From Luteimonas abyssi (GTDB lineage: Bacteria; Pseudomonadota; Gammaproteobacteria; Xanthomonadales; Xanthomonadaceae): DNA of 61,324 nt. The notes beneath the pieces are model-generated. The model was not told where the DNA came from. It saw only the letters and a list, made by a program, of their open reading frames with translations, and searched no databases. The position numbers were made by a program, and so were the translations under genes. Position 1 is the stretch's first letter, and the number at the start of each line of letters is the position of its first letter. The stretch is taken from positions 2,216,951 through 2,278,274 of the forward strand of contig NZ_KQ759763.1 in assembly GCF_001482195.1 (NCBI RefSeq). Reading direction: 5' to 3'. Shown piece after piece: positions 22,789 to 31,381 of the stretch.

Positions 22789-24092
22789 ACCGCCGGCGCG
22801 CGATCGCGCTGGCCGTGATCGTGGCGCTGCTGCTGGTGGCGCTGGCCGCACTGCGCTGGGTCGCCCATCCGGACACCGTGGGGCGCCTGTTGCTGGACCG
22901 TGCCGGCGCGGCACTCGGCCTCGAGATCAGCGCCGAATCCTTCGAATACCGCCTGCGCGGCACCCCCGAAGTGATCGCCCGTGGCGTACAGGCGCGGGTG
23001 CCCGGCGCATCCACGCCGTTGCTGCATGCCGAGCGCGTCTTGCTTTCGGTGCCGTGGTCGACCATCCGCGCCCGCGGCGCGGTGCTCGACATCCAGCGTT
23101 TGGAACTCGATGCCCCGGTGCTGGATCTGCCGGCATTCCAGCGCTGGTGGGCGACACGTCCACCGGGCGACGGCGTCGCGCCGCGTTTCATCGACGGCAT
23201 CGCGATCGTGCGCGGACGTATCGACGCCGACGGCTGGCGACTCGACGACCTCGACATCGCACTGCCCCGCTTCGCCGTGGAGGCACCGCTGCGCGCGCAC
23301 GTGCGCGGACGCTACGTCGCCTCGGCGCTGCAGGCACCGTTCGATGTGCGCGTGGCGATGGTCCGGGCCTCCGCACGCTCCGGTATCGGCGTCGTCGGCA
23401 ACGCGACCCCGTCCACCGACGGCTGGCGCCTGCCCGCATGGTTGCAGTTGTCCGGACGCCTGCATGCCGGCGAGGGCCGCATCGCCCTGGAGCGCGCCGC
23501 GCTGGCCCTGCGCGGCCGCCTGCATCTCGACAGCGCGGCGCATCCCTTGGTCGCCGGCGCCGCCGGCGAGATGCTGATCGCCGGCGGCGGCGTCCGCGTG
23601 GAACCGCTGGCCCTGGTGTTGCGCGGCGAAGGCGTGCTGCCGCGCCTGCGCTCGCGCGGCCTGCTGGCGCTGCAGGACGATTTCGCGCTCGCCCTGGCCG
23701 GCGAGATCGCACACTGGCCGGAGGGCTGGCCCACGTTGCCCGCGCCGCTGGAGCGGCGCGATGTGCCGGTTCCCTTCGCGCTGGGCTACAACGGCGCGCC
23801 CGACCTGTCCGCACCGCTCGCCCTGCGGCTGGAGCGCGACTGCGCACGGTTCGAAGGCCGCCTGCGTATCGGTGCGATCGGCGACTGGCTCGAGCAGCTC
23901 GATCGCGGTACGCCGCTGCCCCCGGTGGTCGGCACTCTGCGCATGCCGCGGCTGGAGATCGCCGGCGCCACCCTGCACGGCGTGGAAATCCATATCCAGG
24001 ACGAACCCATCCAGGGCGACCATCTCCAGAAGGGCCATCTGCGAGAGGGCGATCTCCAGGACGACCAGCGCTCAGGCGACGATCCGCCGTGA
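22785..24092 (+). CDS. AsmA-like membrane-anchored protein with repetitive C-terminal tail
   Basis: 435 residues from a GTG start. One N-terminal transmembrane helix (AIALAVIVALLLVALAALRWV) is followed by a long periplasmic beta-rich part that resembles AsmA/YhdP-type proteins (early GLEISAESFEYRLRGTPEVIA, repeated short strand patterns). Such proteins are linked to lipid transport or outer-membrane homeostasis, but this assignment is tentative. The last 30 residues are hydrophilic and built from degenerate 15-bp repeats (24003-24077). The start is coupled to ftsY, and the stop overlaps the mutY GTG (24089-24092). Confidence 0.7.
   Translation: MNRRRAIALAVIVALLLVALAALRWVAHPDTVGRLLLDRAGAALGLEISAESFEYRLRGTPEVIARGVQARVPGASTPLLHAERVLLSVPWSTIRARGAVLDIQRLELDAPVLDLPAFQRWWATRPPGDGVAPRFIDGIAIVRGRIDADGWRLDDLDIALPRFAVEAPLRAHVRGRYVASALQAPFDVRVAMVRASARSGIGVVGNATPSTDGWRLPAWLQLSGRLHAGEGRIALERAALALRGRLHLDSAAHPLVAGAAGEMLIAGGGVRVEPLALVLRGEGVLPRLRSRGLLALQDDFALALAGEIAHWPEGWPTLPAPLERRDVPVPFALGYNGAPDLSAPLALRLERDCARFEGRLRIGAIGDWLEQLDRGTPLPPVVGTLRMPRLEIAGATLHGVEIHIQDEPIQGDHLQKGHLREGDLQDDQRSGDDPP
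24003..24077 (+). repeat. Five degenerate 15-bp tandem repeats (pentapeptide tail)
   Basis: Units begin at 24003, 24018, 24033, 24048 and 24063. They encode EPIQG, DHLQK, GHLRE, GDLQD and DQRSG. The recurring pattern is a small/acidic residue, H/D, L/I, Q/R and a charged residue, in frame at the end of the AsmA-like gene. Confidence 0.6.
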
Positions 24093-25138
24093 ACCACGAC
24101 GACGCCTTCGCCACCCGCCTGCTGGCCTGGTTCGACCGCAACGGCCGTCACGACCTGCCTTGGCAGCATCCGCGCGCACCGTATCGGGTCTGGCTGTCGG
24201 AAATCATGCTGCAGCAGACCCAGGTCGCAGTGGTGATTCCGTATTTCCAGCGCTTCGTCGAGGCCTTGCCGGACGTGGCCGCACTGGCTGCCGCGCCGCA
24301 GGACCGCGTGCTCGCGCTGTGGTCCGGCCTCGGCTACTACGCCCGCGCCCGCAACCTGCATGCCGCGGCACGCGCCTGCGTCGAGCGGCATGGCGGCGAT
24401 CTGCCGCGCGATTTCGACGCCCTGGTCGCCTTGCCCGGCATCGGCCGCAGCACCGCCGGCGCGATCCTCTCGCAGGCCTGGGGCGACCGTTTCGCCATCC
24501 TCGACGGCAACGTCAAGCGCGTACTCGCCCGCTGGCACGGCGTGACCGGCTGGCCAGGCCAGCCCGCGGTCGAGCGGGTGCTGTGGGACCACGCGCGCAG
24601 CCACCTTCCCGACACCCGCCTGGCCGACTACACCCAGGCGCAGATGGACCTGGGCGCCACGCTGTGCACGCGCCACGCACCGCATTGCCTGCTGTGCCCG
24701 GTGGCCGAGGGCTGCATCGCCCGCCGCGACGGCCTCACCGGGGACCTGCCCACGCCCAAGCCCGGCAAGACCCTCCCCGAACGCGAGGCGCACATGGTGC
24801 TGTTGCAGGACGGCGACGGACGCGTCCTCCTGCAGCGCCGCCCCGGGACCGGCGTATGGGCCGCCCTGTGGTCCCTGCCCGAGGCCGACGACGCCGCGTC
24901 GGCACGTGTCCTGGCCGCCACCTTGGCCGGCATCGACGGCGAAGGCGACGCCTTGCCGGAAGTGCGCCACGGCTTCAGTCACTATCGCCTGACGATCCGC
25001 CCATGGCGCTGGCGAGGCGTCACGCCGGCCGCGCGCGTGGGCGACAATGACGCACTGCAATGGGTCGCCTCCGATGCACTGGCTGCATTGGGCCTGCCCG
25101 CGCCGATACGGCGCCTGTTGCTCGACGCGCTCGCCTGA
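24089..25138 (+). CDS. mutY: A/G-specific adenine glycosylase
   Basis: 349 residues from a GTG that overlaps the previous stop. It removes adenine mispaired with 8-oxoguanine. The catalytic Glu is in SEIMLQQTQ (E38), the helix-hairpin-helix is [12 protein letters not shown], and the catalytic Asp is in ILDGNVKRV (D139). The [4Fe-4S] cluster is C193-x6-C200-x2-C203-x5-C209. The C-terminal MutT-like domain recognises 8-oxoG. The yggX gene, 50 bases downstream, is the usual neighbour. Confidence 0.96.
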   Translation: MNHDDAFATRLLAWFDRNGRHDLPWQHPRAPYRVWLSEIMLQQTQVAVVIPYFQRFVEALPDVAALAAAPQDRVLALWSGLGYYARARNLHAAARACVERHGGDLPRDFDALVALPGIGRSTAGAILSQAWGDRFAILDGNVKRVLARWHGVTGWPGQPAVERVLWDHARSHLPDTRLADYTQAQMDLGATLCTRHAPHCLLCPVAEGCIARRDGLTGDLPTPKPGKTLPEREAHMVLLQDGDGRVLLQRRPGTGVWAALWSLPEADDAASARVLAATLAGIDGEGDALPEVRHGFSHYRLTIRPWRWRGVTPAARVGDNDALQWVASDALAALGLPAPIRRLLLDALA

Positions 25139-25188
25139 CGACCGCTCCGCACGCGCCCCCTGACTTTTTTCGAATCCGGAGACCCACG

Positions 25189-25467
25189 ATGAGCCGCCAG
25201 GTGTTCTGCCAGTACGAACAGAAGGAAACCGAAGGCCTCGACTTCGTGCCCTGGCCGGGCGAACTCGGCAAGCGCATCTATGCCGACATCGGCAAGGCCG
25301 GCTGGGCCGCGTGGCTCGCGCACCAGACCATGCTGATCAACGAGAACCGGTTGTCGCCGCTCGACCCCAAGCATCGCGCCTTTCTCGAGGACGAGATGCA
25401 GAAGTTCCTGTTCGCCGGCGGGGCCGACAAGCCCGCCGGCTACGTGCCGGAACCGTCCGACGCCTGA
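25189..25467 (+). CDS. yggX: Fe(2+)-trafficking / oxidative damage protection protein
   Basis: 92 residues with the YggX family pattern: [55 protein letters not shown] and the closing KFLF. It protects iron-sulfur enzymes and supplies iron in oxidative stress; the conserved N-terminal Cys (C7) is present. The mutY-yggX order is common in gammaproteobacteria. Its 3' end overlaps the convergent lipoprotein gene by 28 bases. Confidence 0.95.
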   Translation: MSRQVFCQYEQKETEGLDFVPWPGELGKRIYADIGKAGWAAWLAHQTMLINENRLSPLDPKHRAFLEDEMQKFLFAGGADKPAGYVPEPSDA

Positions 25468-25916
25468 CCGGACGCCTCGCCGCCGTCGCGCAGAGCGCGC
25501 TCGGCGGCACGCAACGCGGCCACATCCAGCGGCTGGATTTCGGCGATGTGGCACGGGATCTGGATCGACTGCCGGTTGAGCGCCATCACCCGGTCGAAAC
25601 GCGCATGCACGCGTCCTTGAGTACTGGTCAGCGAAATCGCCTGGGCGAACTCGATATCCGGGCAGGGACCGCTGAACGTGAGCAGGAAGGCCTCCGACTG
25701 GCGCGGCCAGACCGCCACCGCCCCGCTGCCCAGCGCGACCCACTGGGTCGGCGTACCGAGCAGACGGAAACTGGACACCGGTTCGCCGGCATGGGCCCGA
25801 TACAGCGCCAGCCGGTCCGTGTCGGAGATGCGCTGGCCGGCACACGCCGTCAGCACGAGCATCAGGATGCCCGTCGACAGCCCTGCGAGGCGGCGCGAAC
25901 AGGACGAGGCGATCAT
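25440..25916 (-). CDS. DUF6491-type lipoprotein
   Basis: 158 residues. The signal ends in the lipobox LTAC (C25). The body, [31 protein letters not shown], then AVWP and the [13 protein letters not shown] block, matches what I know as the DUF6491 family of xanthomonad lipoproteins. Two Cys residues (in GPCPD and IPCHI) may form a disulfide. Function unknown. It converges with yggX with a 28-base tail overlap, so the two stop regions may limit each other. Confidence 0.75.
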   Translation of the reverse strand: MIASSCSRRLAGLSTGILMLVLTACAGQRISDTDRLALYRAHAGEPVSSFRLLGTPTQWVALGSGAVAVWPRQSEAFLLTFSGPCPDIEFAQAISLTSTQGRVHARFDRVMALNRQSIQIPCHIAEIQPLDVAALRAAERALRDGGEASGQASDGSGT

Positions 25917-26019
25917 GCGCTTGCTCCCGTCACCGACGTGGCGACGACCTTCGGCACCATGCGCCCTGCCCCCGATCCCCGCAACCGCAGGCCGTCGTAC
26001 GATTCAGGTGTCGGAACGC

Positions 26020-26048
26020 TTGCCGCCCGCCCCCGCGATCCGTATCAT
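26020..26048 (+). promoter_or_regulatory. Promoter of the tRNA-Phe/tRNA-Val unit
   Basis: -35 ttgccg (26020-26025), 17-base spacer, -10 tatcat (26043-26048), followed by a GC-rich discriminator (gccgggc), as expected for a stringently controlled stable-RNA promoter. The first tRNA begins 40 bases later. Confidence 0.7.
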
Positions 26049-26087
26049 GCCGGGCTCGCAACACGGCAGCGCCGCGTTGCGAGACGT

Positions 26088-26163
26088 GGCCGGGTAGCTC
26101 AGTTGGTAGAGCAGGGGATTGAAAATCCCCGTGTCGGGGGTTCGATTCCCTCCCCGGCCACCA
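26088..26163 (+). tRNA. tRNA-Phe (anticodon GAA)
   Basis: 76 bases including the encoded CCA. The acceptor GGCCGGG pairs with CCCGGCC. The D arm is GCTC/GAGC, the anticodon arm is GGGGA-TTGAAAA-TCCCC with GAA, and the T arm loop is TTCGATT. Eight bases separate it from tRNA-Val. Confidence 0.97.
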
Positions 26164-26171
26164 TCGCTTCC

Positions 26172-26246
26172 GGGCGGTTAGCTCAGCGGTAGAGCATTGC
26201 CTTCACACGGCAAGGGTCGCAGGTTCGATCCCTGCACCGCCCACCA
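26172..26246 (+). tRNA. tRNA-Val (anticodon CAC)
   Basis: 75 bases including CCA. The acceptor GGGCGGT pairs with ACCGCCC (one G-U-tolerant arm). The anticodon arm is TTGCC-TTCACAC-GGCAA with CAC. The T loop TTCGATC is intact. It shares the transcript with tRNA-Phe. Confidence 0.96.
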
Positions 26247-26270
26247 GCGACACACCAGAACGTACGACGA

Positions 26271-26292
26271 AACCGCCGAAAGGCGGTTTTTT
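26271..26292 (+). terminator. Rho-independent terminator of the tRNA unit
   Basis: aaccgcc (26271-26277), a gaaa loop, ggcggtt (26282-26288), then a run of T. This is a textbook intrinsic terminator 24 bases after tRNA-Val. Confidence 0.92.
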
Positions 26293-26571
26293 CGTGGCCG
26301 TCGGAAAAGTCCGACACTCGTGCGGGCGGGACACCGATACCTGGGAGCCGGCGCGAAGCCCAAGCTGGATAGCCAGCAACGCGCGGACGGATGACGGCGA
26401 AGCGGCGATCAGGGCCTCCCTCCCCATCCCCTCGGGAAGACTCATCGCCTCCGGCGCCGGAACACCTCCCGCGCGTGTCCCGCCATGGAAGGCAGGCCGC
26501 TGGCGTCCTGTCGGACCAGACGCGGGCGCCCCCACCCTCCGCATCGGCCGCGCCACCCATCGACATACCGG

Positions 26572-26595
26572 AGGCCATTCTCGAAATGGCCTTTT
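26572..26595 (+). terminator. Orphan intrinsic terminator
   Basis: aggccatt (26572-26579), loop ctcga, aatggcct (26585-26592), then TTT. It is a good intrinsic terminator on the plus strand, but no gene lies upstream within 280 bases apart from the already terminated tRNA unit. Confidence 0.6.
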
Positions 26596-26626
26596 CGCGT
26601 CGCGGCTTCGCGTGCCGCGGCTGCCT

Positions 26627-26649
26627 GCCCCGTCGGGGCGCATCCATGC
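26627..26649 (-). repeat. Possible third, diverged double-hairpin element
   Basis: gcccc-gtc-ggggc (26627-26639) directly followed by gcat-cc-atgc (26640-26649). The order hairpin plus CATCCATG hairpin is that of copy A at 755-800, but the spacer is missing, so relatedness is uncertain. Confidence 0.35.
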
Positions 26650-26829
26650 TCGCCTGACGGCCCATCGGACTTTTCCTACATCGCGACACTCGACGCACTG
26701 ACTGTGCACCACCCACTCGCCTTCCATGATGTCGCGATTCCACGGCAATGGACTGCCTGCGCATCGGCTGCATCGTGTGCGCATCGCCCACTGCCCCCCG
26801 GCCGTTTCCTCACCTGGAGGCATCGCACA

Positions 26830-27042
26830 TTGAAGCGCACCCTGATCGATGTGGAGCCTGACTCGCCTGGCTGGAAAATCCGTGTGGGCGTCTGCCTGCT
26901 CGAGCGCAATCTCGAAAAAGTGGTCGCCATAGAACGTGCCAGCCGCCTGGCGATGGAACGACATCGTGCGACCGGACAACCCACCGGCGTCGCCATCCAT
27001 ACCCTGCACGGCGGCGCGACGCTGGTCGGCCTTCACGACTGA
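26830..27042 (+). CDS. Small DUF2188-like protein with TTG start
   Basis: 70 residues. The start is TTG at 26830, chosen because GGAGG lies nine bases upstream and no ATG fits. The pattern KRTLIDVEPDSPGWKIRVG, a helix with VVAIERASRLAMERHRATGQPTG, then VAIHTLHGGATLVG resembles the DUF2188 fold (strand, strand, helix, strand ending V-x-x-H-x-x-x-G). Function unknown. It stands alone between the structured interval and the NlpC/P60 gene. The family link is tentative. Confidence 0.6.
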   Translation: MKRTLIDVEPDSPGWKIRVGVCLLERNLEKVVAIERASRLAMERHRATGQPTGVAIHTLHGGATLVGLHD

Positions 27043-27137
27043 CCCCCCGGAGGCCCGGCGGGTCTTTCGTACGCATCCGGAGCCGCTCTGTACCATGGCG
27101 GGACATCGACGATGTCCCGCCGACAGCAGGCTTCCGC

Positions 27138-28631
27138 ATGCCACGCATTTCCTCCCAGTCCCGAGCGTCCGCCGCAGCCGCAAGCGTCGGCAGCCCGCCC
27201 GTTCCGTATCACAGCGGCCGCCCACGTCGCACCTCGCGCATGCTCGCGCTGGCATCCCTCGTACTGCTGGCCGTCGCCACCGGCCACGTGCAGGCGACGT
27301 CACACCCGGCACCGGCGGCACGGTCCGAACTCGGCATCGTCGGGCTGCAGACGCGACACCTCGACCCCGCCCACTGGGTCGCCCGCCTCGGCGCGGACGC
27401 CGATATCCCTTATCTCGACCCGACCGCCATCGCCGCCCTCAATGCGCGCCTGGTCGCCGAGGACGACAGCGTGCGCGACATGGCCGGATTTCCGCGCACG
27501 CTGGAAGGGGCGGCCATCCGCGCCTGGATCGAAAAAGCGTCCGCCCGGCCTTCCGCCGATCGCTACGACGCCGCGGGCCGACGGCTGGACGCGGCCGATT
27601 TCGCCGCACTCGAACGCTCTCTCGCGCTGGAGGCGATTCCCGCCGAAGCGACGCCACAACCGGGCCTCGTGGTCGAGCGCGCCGCGCTGCGTGCGTTCCC
27701 GACCCGCGAACGGGTGTTCTCTCGCCCCGGCGACCTCGATATCGACCGGTTCCAGGAAAGCGCGCTGTTCCCCGGCGATGCGGTCGCCGTGCTGCACACC
27801 AGTGCCGACGGCGCCTGGGCCTTCGTCGCCAGCGACCGGTATCTGGCCTGGATGGAGCGCGACAAGCTCGCCACCGGCACCGCGGCCGAAATCGACGCCT
27901 GGCGCACACGCACGCCGGCGCTGTTCGTCACCGGCGCCACGGCGCGTACCGTGTTCAATCCCGAGCGCCCCGACGTGTCCGACCTGCAACTGGACATGGG
28001 CGTGCGCGTGCCGCGGGCGGTGCTGCCGCGGGACGCGCTGGTCCACGGCCAGCACCCGGCGTTCGGCCATGCGATCGAGCTGCCTGCACGGCGCGAGGAC
28101 GGCACGCTCGCGTTCGTACCCGCCCTGCTGCCGCGCACCGCCGATGTCGCCGACGCGCCGCTGCCGCTGACGCCGGCCAACCTGATCCGCCAGTCGTTCA
28201 AGTTCCTCGGCGAACGCTACGGTTGGGGGCACGACTTCAACGCCCGCGACTGCAGCGGCTTCGTCGCCGAGATCTACCGCAGCATGGGCCTGGACATGCC
28301 GCGCAACACCAGCGACCAGAGCGTGAGCCCGGCCTTCGACAAGACGCTGTTCGACGCCGGTACCGACTCCGCCGCCCGCGAGGCTGCCGTCGCCGCGCTC
28401 CAGATCGGCGACCTGGTCTACATTCCCGGCCACGTGATGATGGTGATCGGCCACGAGGACGGGATGACCTACGTGATTCACGACACCGCCGGCTTCGGCT
28501 ACACAGGTGCTGACGGCGACTACGTGCGCGTGCCCGTCTACGGCGTCGCGGTCACGCCGCTGGAGCCGCTGATGTCCGATGCCGGCACGTCCACCATCGA
28601 CCGCATCACCAGCATCGTGCGCCTGCGTTGA
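27138..28631 (+). CDS. SH3-domain NlpC/P60 peptidase, exported
   Basis: 497 residues. Residues 1-55 hold a long basic n-region and a hydrophobic segment (MLALASLVLLAVATGHVQA) that looks like a signal peptide. The middle (about 190-330) fits the bacterial SH3 domains of YkfC-like enzymes. The NlpC/P60 domain ends the protein, with DCSGF (catalytic C372), GHVMMVIGH (H432) and VIHDTAG (H448). It likely cleaves gamma-D-Glu-diamino acid bonds of murein peptides. AGCAGG precedes the ATG at 27138; a start at 27240 would give a shorter signal but has no ribosome site. The epimerase follows after 37 bases. Confidence 0.88.
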   Translation: MPRISSQSRASAAAASVGSPPVPYHSGRPRRTSRMLALASLVLLAVATGHVQATSHPAPAARSELGIVGLQTRHLDPAHWVARLGADADIPYLDPTAIAALNARLVAEDDSVRDMAGFPRTLEGAAIRAWIEKASARPSADRYDAAGRRLDAADFAALERSLALEAIPAEATPQPGLVVERAALRAFPTRERVFSRPGDLDIDRFQESALFPGDAVAVLHTSADGAWAFVASDRYLAWMERDKLATGTAAEIDAWRTRTPALFVTGATARTVFNPERPDVSDLQLDMGVRVPRAVLPRDALVHGQHPAFGHAIELPARREDGTLAFVPALLPRTADVADAPLPLTPANLIRQSFKFLGERYGWGHDFNARDCSGFVAEIYRSMGLDMPRNTSDQSVSPAFDKTLFDAGTDSAAREAAVAALQIGDLVYIPGHVMMVIGHEDGMTYVIHDTAGFGYTGADGDYVRVPVYGVAVTPLEPLMSDAGTSTIDRITSIVRLR

Positions 28632-28668
28632 GCCCGGCGCCTCACACCTGCATCGGGCCCTCGTCGCG

Positions 28669-29766
28669 ATGAAGATCGAACGGATCGAAATGGCCCTGCT
28701 GCAGGTGCCGTTGCACACGCCTTTCCGTACCGCCCTGCGCTGCGTCGACACGACGGAAGACGTCGTGGTCCGCATCCGCACCGACGACGGCCATGTCGGC
28801 CATGGTGCCGCAGCCCCTACCGCGGTGATCACCGGCGACACCCGCGCCTCGATCGTCGGCGCGATCCGGCAATCGATCGCCCCGCGGCTGGTCGGGCTGG
28901 ATGCGCGAGACCTCAACCGCACGCTGCAGGCGGTGCACGGCGCGATCCAGCGCAACACCAGCGCGAAGGCCGCGGTCGAGATCGCGCTCTACGACCTGTG
29001 GGCCCAGCACCACGGCGCGCCGCTGTACCGGATACTGGGAGGCGGCGATCCGGCGCTGCGCACCGACATCACCATCAGCGTCGACGACGTGGAGGCCATG
29101 GTCGCGGCCGCCCTGAGCGCACTCGACCGCGGTTACGATGCGCTGAAGATCAAGGTCGGCCAGGATATCGCGACCGATCTCGAGCGCGTCCGGGCGATCC
29201 ATTCGGCCGTCGGCACGCGTGCCCGGCTCAGGCTCGACGCCAACCAGGGCTGGACCGCGAAGCAGGCCGTGCGCGCGATCCGGACGGTGGAAGATGCCGG
29301 CATCGCGCTCGAACTGGTCGAACAACCGGTGCCCGCACGCGATCTGGATGGCCTGCAGCACGTCACCGCGCACGTCGATACGCCGGTCATGGCCGACGAA
29401 AGCGCATTCGGCCCGACCGAGGTGCTCGAACTGCTGCGCCGACGGGCCGCCGATATCGTCAACATCAAACTGATGAAGGCCGGCGGCCTCTCGCATGCCG
29501 TGCGTATCGCCGATCTCGCCATGCTGCACGGGGTGCCGTGCATGATCGGTTGCATGATCGAATCCAGCATCAGCGTCGCCGCCGCGGCCCATCTGGCTGC
29601 GGCGCGGCCCGACGCGATCAGTCTTGTAGATCTGGATTCGCCGGCCCTGGCGCAGTACGACCCGGTCGAGGGCGGCACCGTCTTCGATGGCCCGCGCATC
29701 GTCCTGGGCGACGGGCCCGGTCTCGGCATCGGCGAGATCCGCGGCCTGCAGCCGCTGGAGAACTGA
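28669..29766 (+). CDS. L-Ala-D/L-Glu dipeptide epimerase (enolase superfamily)
   Basis: 365 residues. Enolase-superfamily layout: capping domain (1-120) then a TIM barrel. K160-I-K162, the metal ligands D190 (DANQGW), E218 (ELVEQP) and D243 (ADES), and K267 (NIKLMK) are all in place; K162 and K267 are the acid/base pair of dipeptide epimerases. The LVDLDSP motif near the end also fits this group. It should convert L-Ala-D-Glu from murein to L-Ala-L-Glu, making it digestible. The NlpC/P60 gene just upstream supports this role. Confidence 0.9.
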   Translation: MKIERIEMALLQVPLHTPFRTALRCVDTTEDVVVRIRTDDGHVGHGAAAPTAVITGDTRASIVGAIRQSIAPRLVGLDARDLNRTLQAVHGAIQRNTSAKAAVEIALYDLWAQHHGAPLYRILGGGDPALRTDITISVDDVEAMVAAALSALDRGYDALKIKVGQDIATDLERVRAIHSAVGTRARLRLDANQGWTAKQAVRAIRTVEDAGIALELVEQPVPARDLDGLQHVTAHVDTPVMADESAFGPTEVLELLRRRAADIVNIKLMKAGGLSHAVRIADLAMLHGVPCMIGCMIESSISVAAAAHLAAARPDAISLVDLDSPALAQYDPVEGGTVFDGPRIVLGDGPGLGIGEIRGLQPLEN

Positions 29767-29977
29767 AGGATTCATCGAGCCGGCTATGCGCCCCACGATG
29801 GGCGCAACGCGGCCATCCGCCCGGGCTTTCCGCGCCCCCGGGCGTGTTCCGACTTCCCACCTTCCCAACGCACGAGAGCCGCCGCCACGAGGGGTCGCCA
29901 TGCCGGCGAGCCGGACCCGCTCGACCGCGACGTGCCGGGATGCGACAGTGGCGGCTGCACCGATCCGGACGCTCCCC

Positions 29978-30787
29978 ATGCCGTACCGCCCCACGCTGTC
30001 GATCCCGCGCCCGTCGGTCTTGCTCCCGACAGCCCTGCTGTCGATCGTCGGCGCTCTGTCGCTGGCAGCCTGCGGCGGCCGGAGTGTCGAACCGCCCGCC
30101 GCTCCCCTCGCCAACGCCTACCAGCTGATCCTGGTGACCACCCCGGACTGGGACGCGCCTGCCGGCACGCTGCGCAGCTACGAGCGGCTCGCCGACGGCG
30201 GCTGGCGCGAAGTGGACGACGCCGCCGACGTCACCGTGGGCCGCAGCGGCACCGCATGGGGACGCGGCCTGCATCCGCAGCAACCGGGCGATGCCAAACG
30301 CGAAGGCGACGGGCGCGCACCTGCGGGTGCGTTCCCGATCGGCATCGCATTCGGCTACCCGGACCAGGTCCGCACCGCGCTCGACTATCACGCGATGCAG
30401 GCGTCGGATTACTGCGTCGACGTGTCGGGCTCGCCGCTGTACAACCGGATCGTCGACACGCGCGACGTGGGCGAAGACGCCGTGGTCGGCTCTACCGAAC
30501 CGATGCGCCGCGACATCCACCGCGACGGCGACGAGCGCTATCGGCTCGGGTTCGTGATCGAGCACAACGCCGACGGCACACCCGATGCCGGCAGTTGCAT
30601 CTTCGCCCACCTGTGGCAGGCCTCCGACGTGCCCACCGCGGGATGCACCGCGATGGCGCCTTCGCGCATGCAGGCGCTGCTGGGCTGGCTGGATCCGCAG
30701 CTCAAGCCGGTTTTCGTCCTGTTGCCGCAGGCCGAGTACTCGCGGCTGCGCGACGCCTGGGACCTGCCGCGCGTTCCCGGCGCGTAA
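29978..30787 (+). CDS. YkuD-type L,D-transpeptidase-fold lipoprotein
   Basis: 269 residues. The signal ends in the lipobox LAAC (C32). The rest has the YkuD-domain signature: H211 in CIFAHLW and the catalytic-type C223 in PTAGCTAM, plus FPIGIAFGYP and RLGFVIEHN. Such proteins cross-link or modify peptidoglycan at the cell envelope, though this subgroup (single-domain, lipoprotein) has no known substrate. An in-frame ATG at 29900 has a better ribosome site (GAGGGG) but would put 26 extra residues before the signal; I prefer 29978. It lies 211 bases after the epimerase and may be part of the murein cluster. Confidence 0.75.
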   Translation: MPYRPTLSIPRPSVLLPTALLSIVGALSLAACGGRSVEPPAAPLANAYQLILVTTPDWDAPAGTLRSYERLADGGWREVDDAADVTVGRSGTAWGRGLHPQQPGDAKREGDGRAPAGAFPIGIAFGYPDQVRTALDYHAMQASDYCVDVSGSPLYNRIVDTRDVGEDAVVGSTEPMRRDIHRDGDERYRLGFVIEHNADGTPDAGSCIFAHLWQASDVPTAGCTAMAPSRMQALLGWLDPQLKPVFVLLPQAEYSRLRDAWDLPRVPGA

Positions 30788-30993
30788 CGCGCGTTCGGCA
30801 GCACACGCCTCATCCGCGCCGGTCCGCATGGCCGCGCAGCGTGGCGGCGCGACACGGCGGCGAGCGGGCCGCCCGCATCGCCCCCCAGGCGGCGCCCGCG
30901 TGCCGGCCGGGACGCACCCGCGACTGCAGGTGCACCGGGCGCAAAACGCGTCATGATCGCCCGCTTCCAGACCCGCACTCGCCGAGGACCTCC

Positions 30994-31350
30994 ATGAGCG
31001 ACCCCGTGCTGTACCACAACCCGCGCTGTTCGAAATCGCGTGGCGCACTCGAGCTGCTGCAGCAGCACGGCGTCGCACCGACCGTCGTGCGCTATCTCGA
31101 CACCCCACCCGATGTCGCCACACTGCGTCGTCTGGTCGATGCGCTCGGCATCGCGCCACGGGAGCTGCTGCGACGCGGGGAGACCGCGTACCGCGAACTC
31201 GGCCTCGCCGACCCGTCCCTGGACGACGATGCCCTCCTCGCCGCGATGGCCGAACACCCCAGCCTGATCGAGCGCCCGATCCTGGTCCGGGGCCCGCGGG
31301 CGGTGATCGGCAGGCCGCCGGAGCGCGTCCTGGAACTGCTCGACGAATGA
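30994..31350 (+). CDS. arsC: Arsenate reductase, glutaredoxin-type (ArsC/Spx family)
   Basis: 118 residues, the family length. VLYHNPRCSKSRGALELL carries the catalytic C12; ERPILVRGPRAVIGRPPERVLELL is the C-terminal signature with the arginines that bind the oxyanion. The family reduces arsenate with glutathione and glutaredoxin. There is no arsR, arsB or acr3 nearby, so a housekeeping role is possible. GAGGA precedes the ATG. Confidence 0.88.
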   Translation: MSDPVLYHNPRCSKSRGALELLQQHGVAPTVVRYLDTPPDVATLRRLVDALGIAPRELLRRGETAYRELGLADPSLDDDALLAAMAEHPSLIERPILVRGPRAVIGRPPERVLELLDE

Positions 31351-31381
31351 TGCATAGAACATCAAGAATAATATGTAGAAA

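Larger units (their letters stand above)
26303..26676. repeat. 12-bp inverted repeat bracketing 374 bases
   Basis: ggaaaagtccga (26303-26314) and its exact reverse complement tcggacttttcc (26665-26676). No transposase lies between them, and no target duplication could be recognised. Confidence 0.5.
26293..26829. other. Gene-free interval of about 540 bases with structured elements
   Basis: No protein gene is supported. Frames that cross this region also run through the tRNAs and lack start signals. It holds a 12-bp perfect inverted repeat at its borders (26303-26314 and 26665-26676), an orphan intrinsic terminator (26572-26595) and a double-hairpin element (26627-26649) related in plan to the repeats at 755-968. 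Confidence 0.55.

Noticed and set aside
26178..26363. Small minus-strand frames covering tRNA-Val and its terminator
   Set aside because: They are reverse translations of tRNA sequence, a frequent false call.
26391..26657. Plus-strand frame of 88 codons in the gap after the tRNAs
   Set aside because: No ribosome site, low-complexity Pro/Ser/Arg composition, and it runs through an intrinsic terminator.
30994..31350. Arsenic resistance operon
   Set aside because: Only the arsC-like gene is present; no arsR, arsB or acr3 lies within reach.
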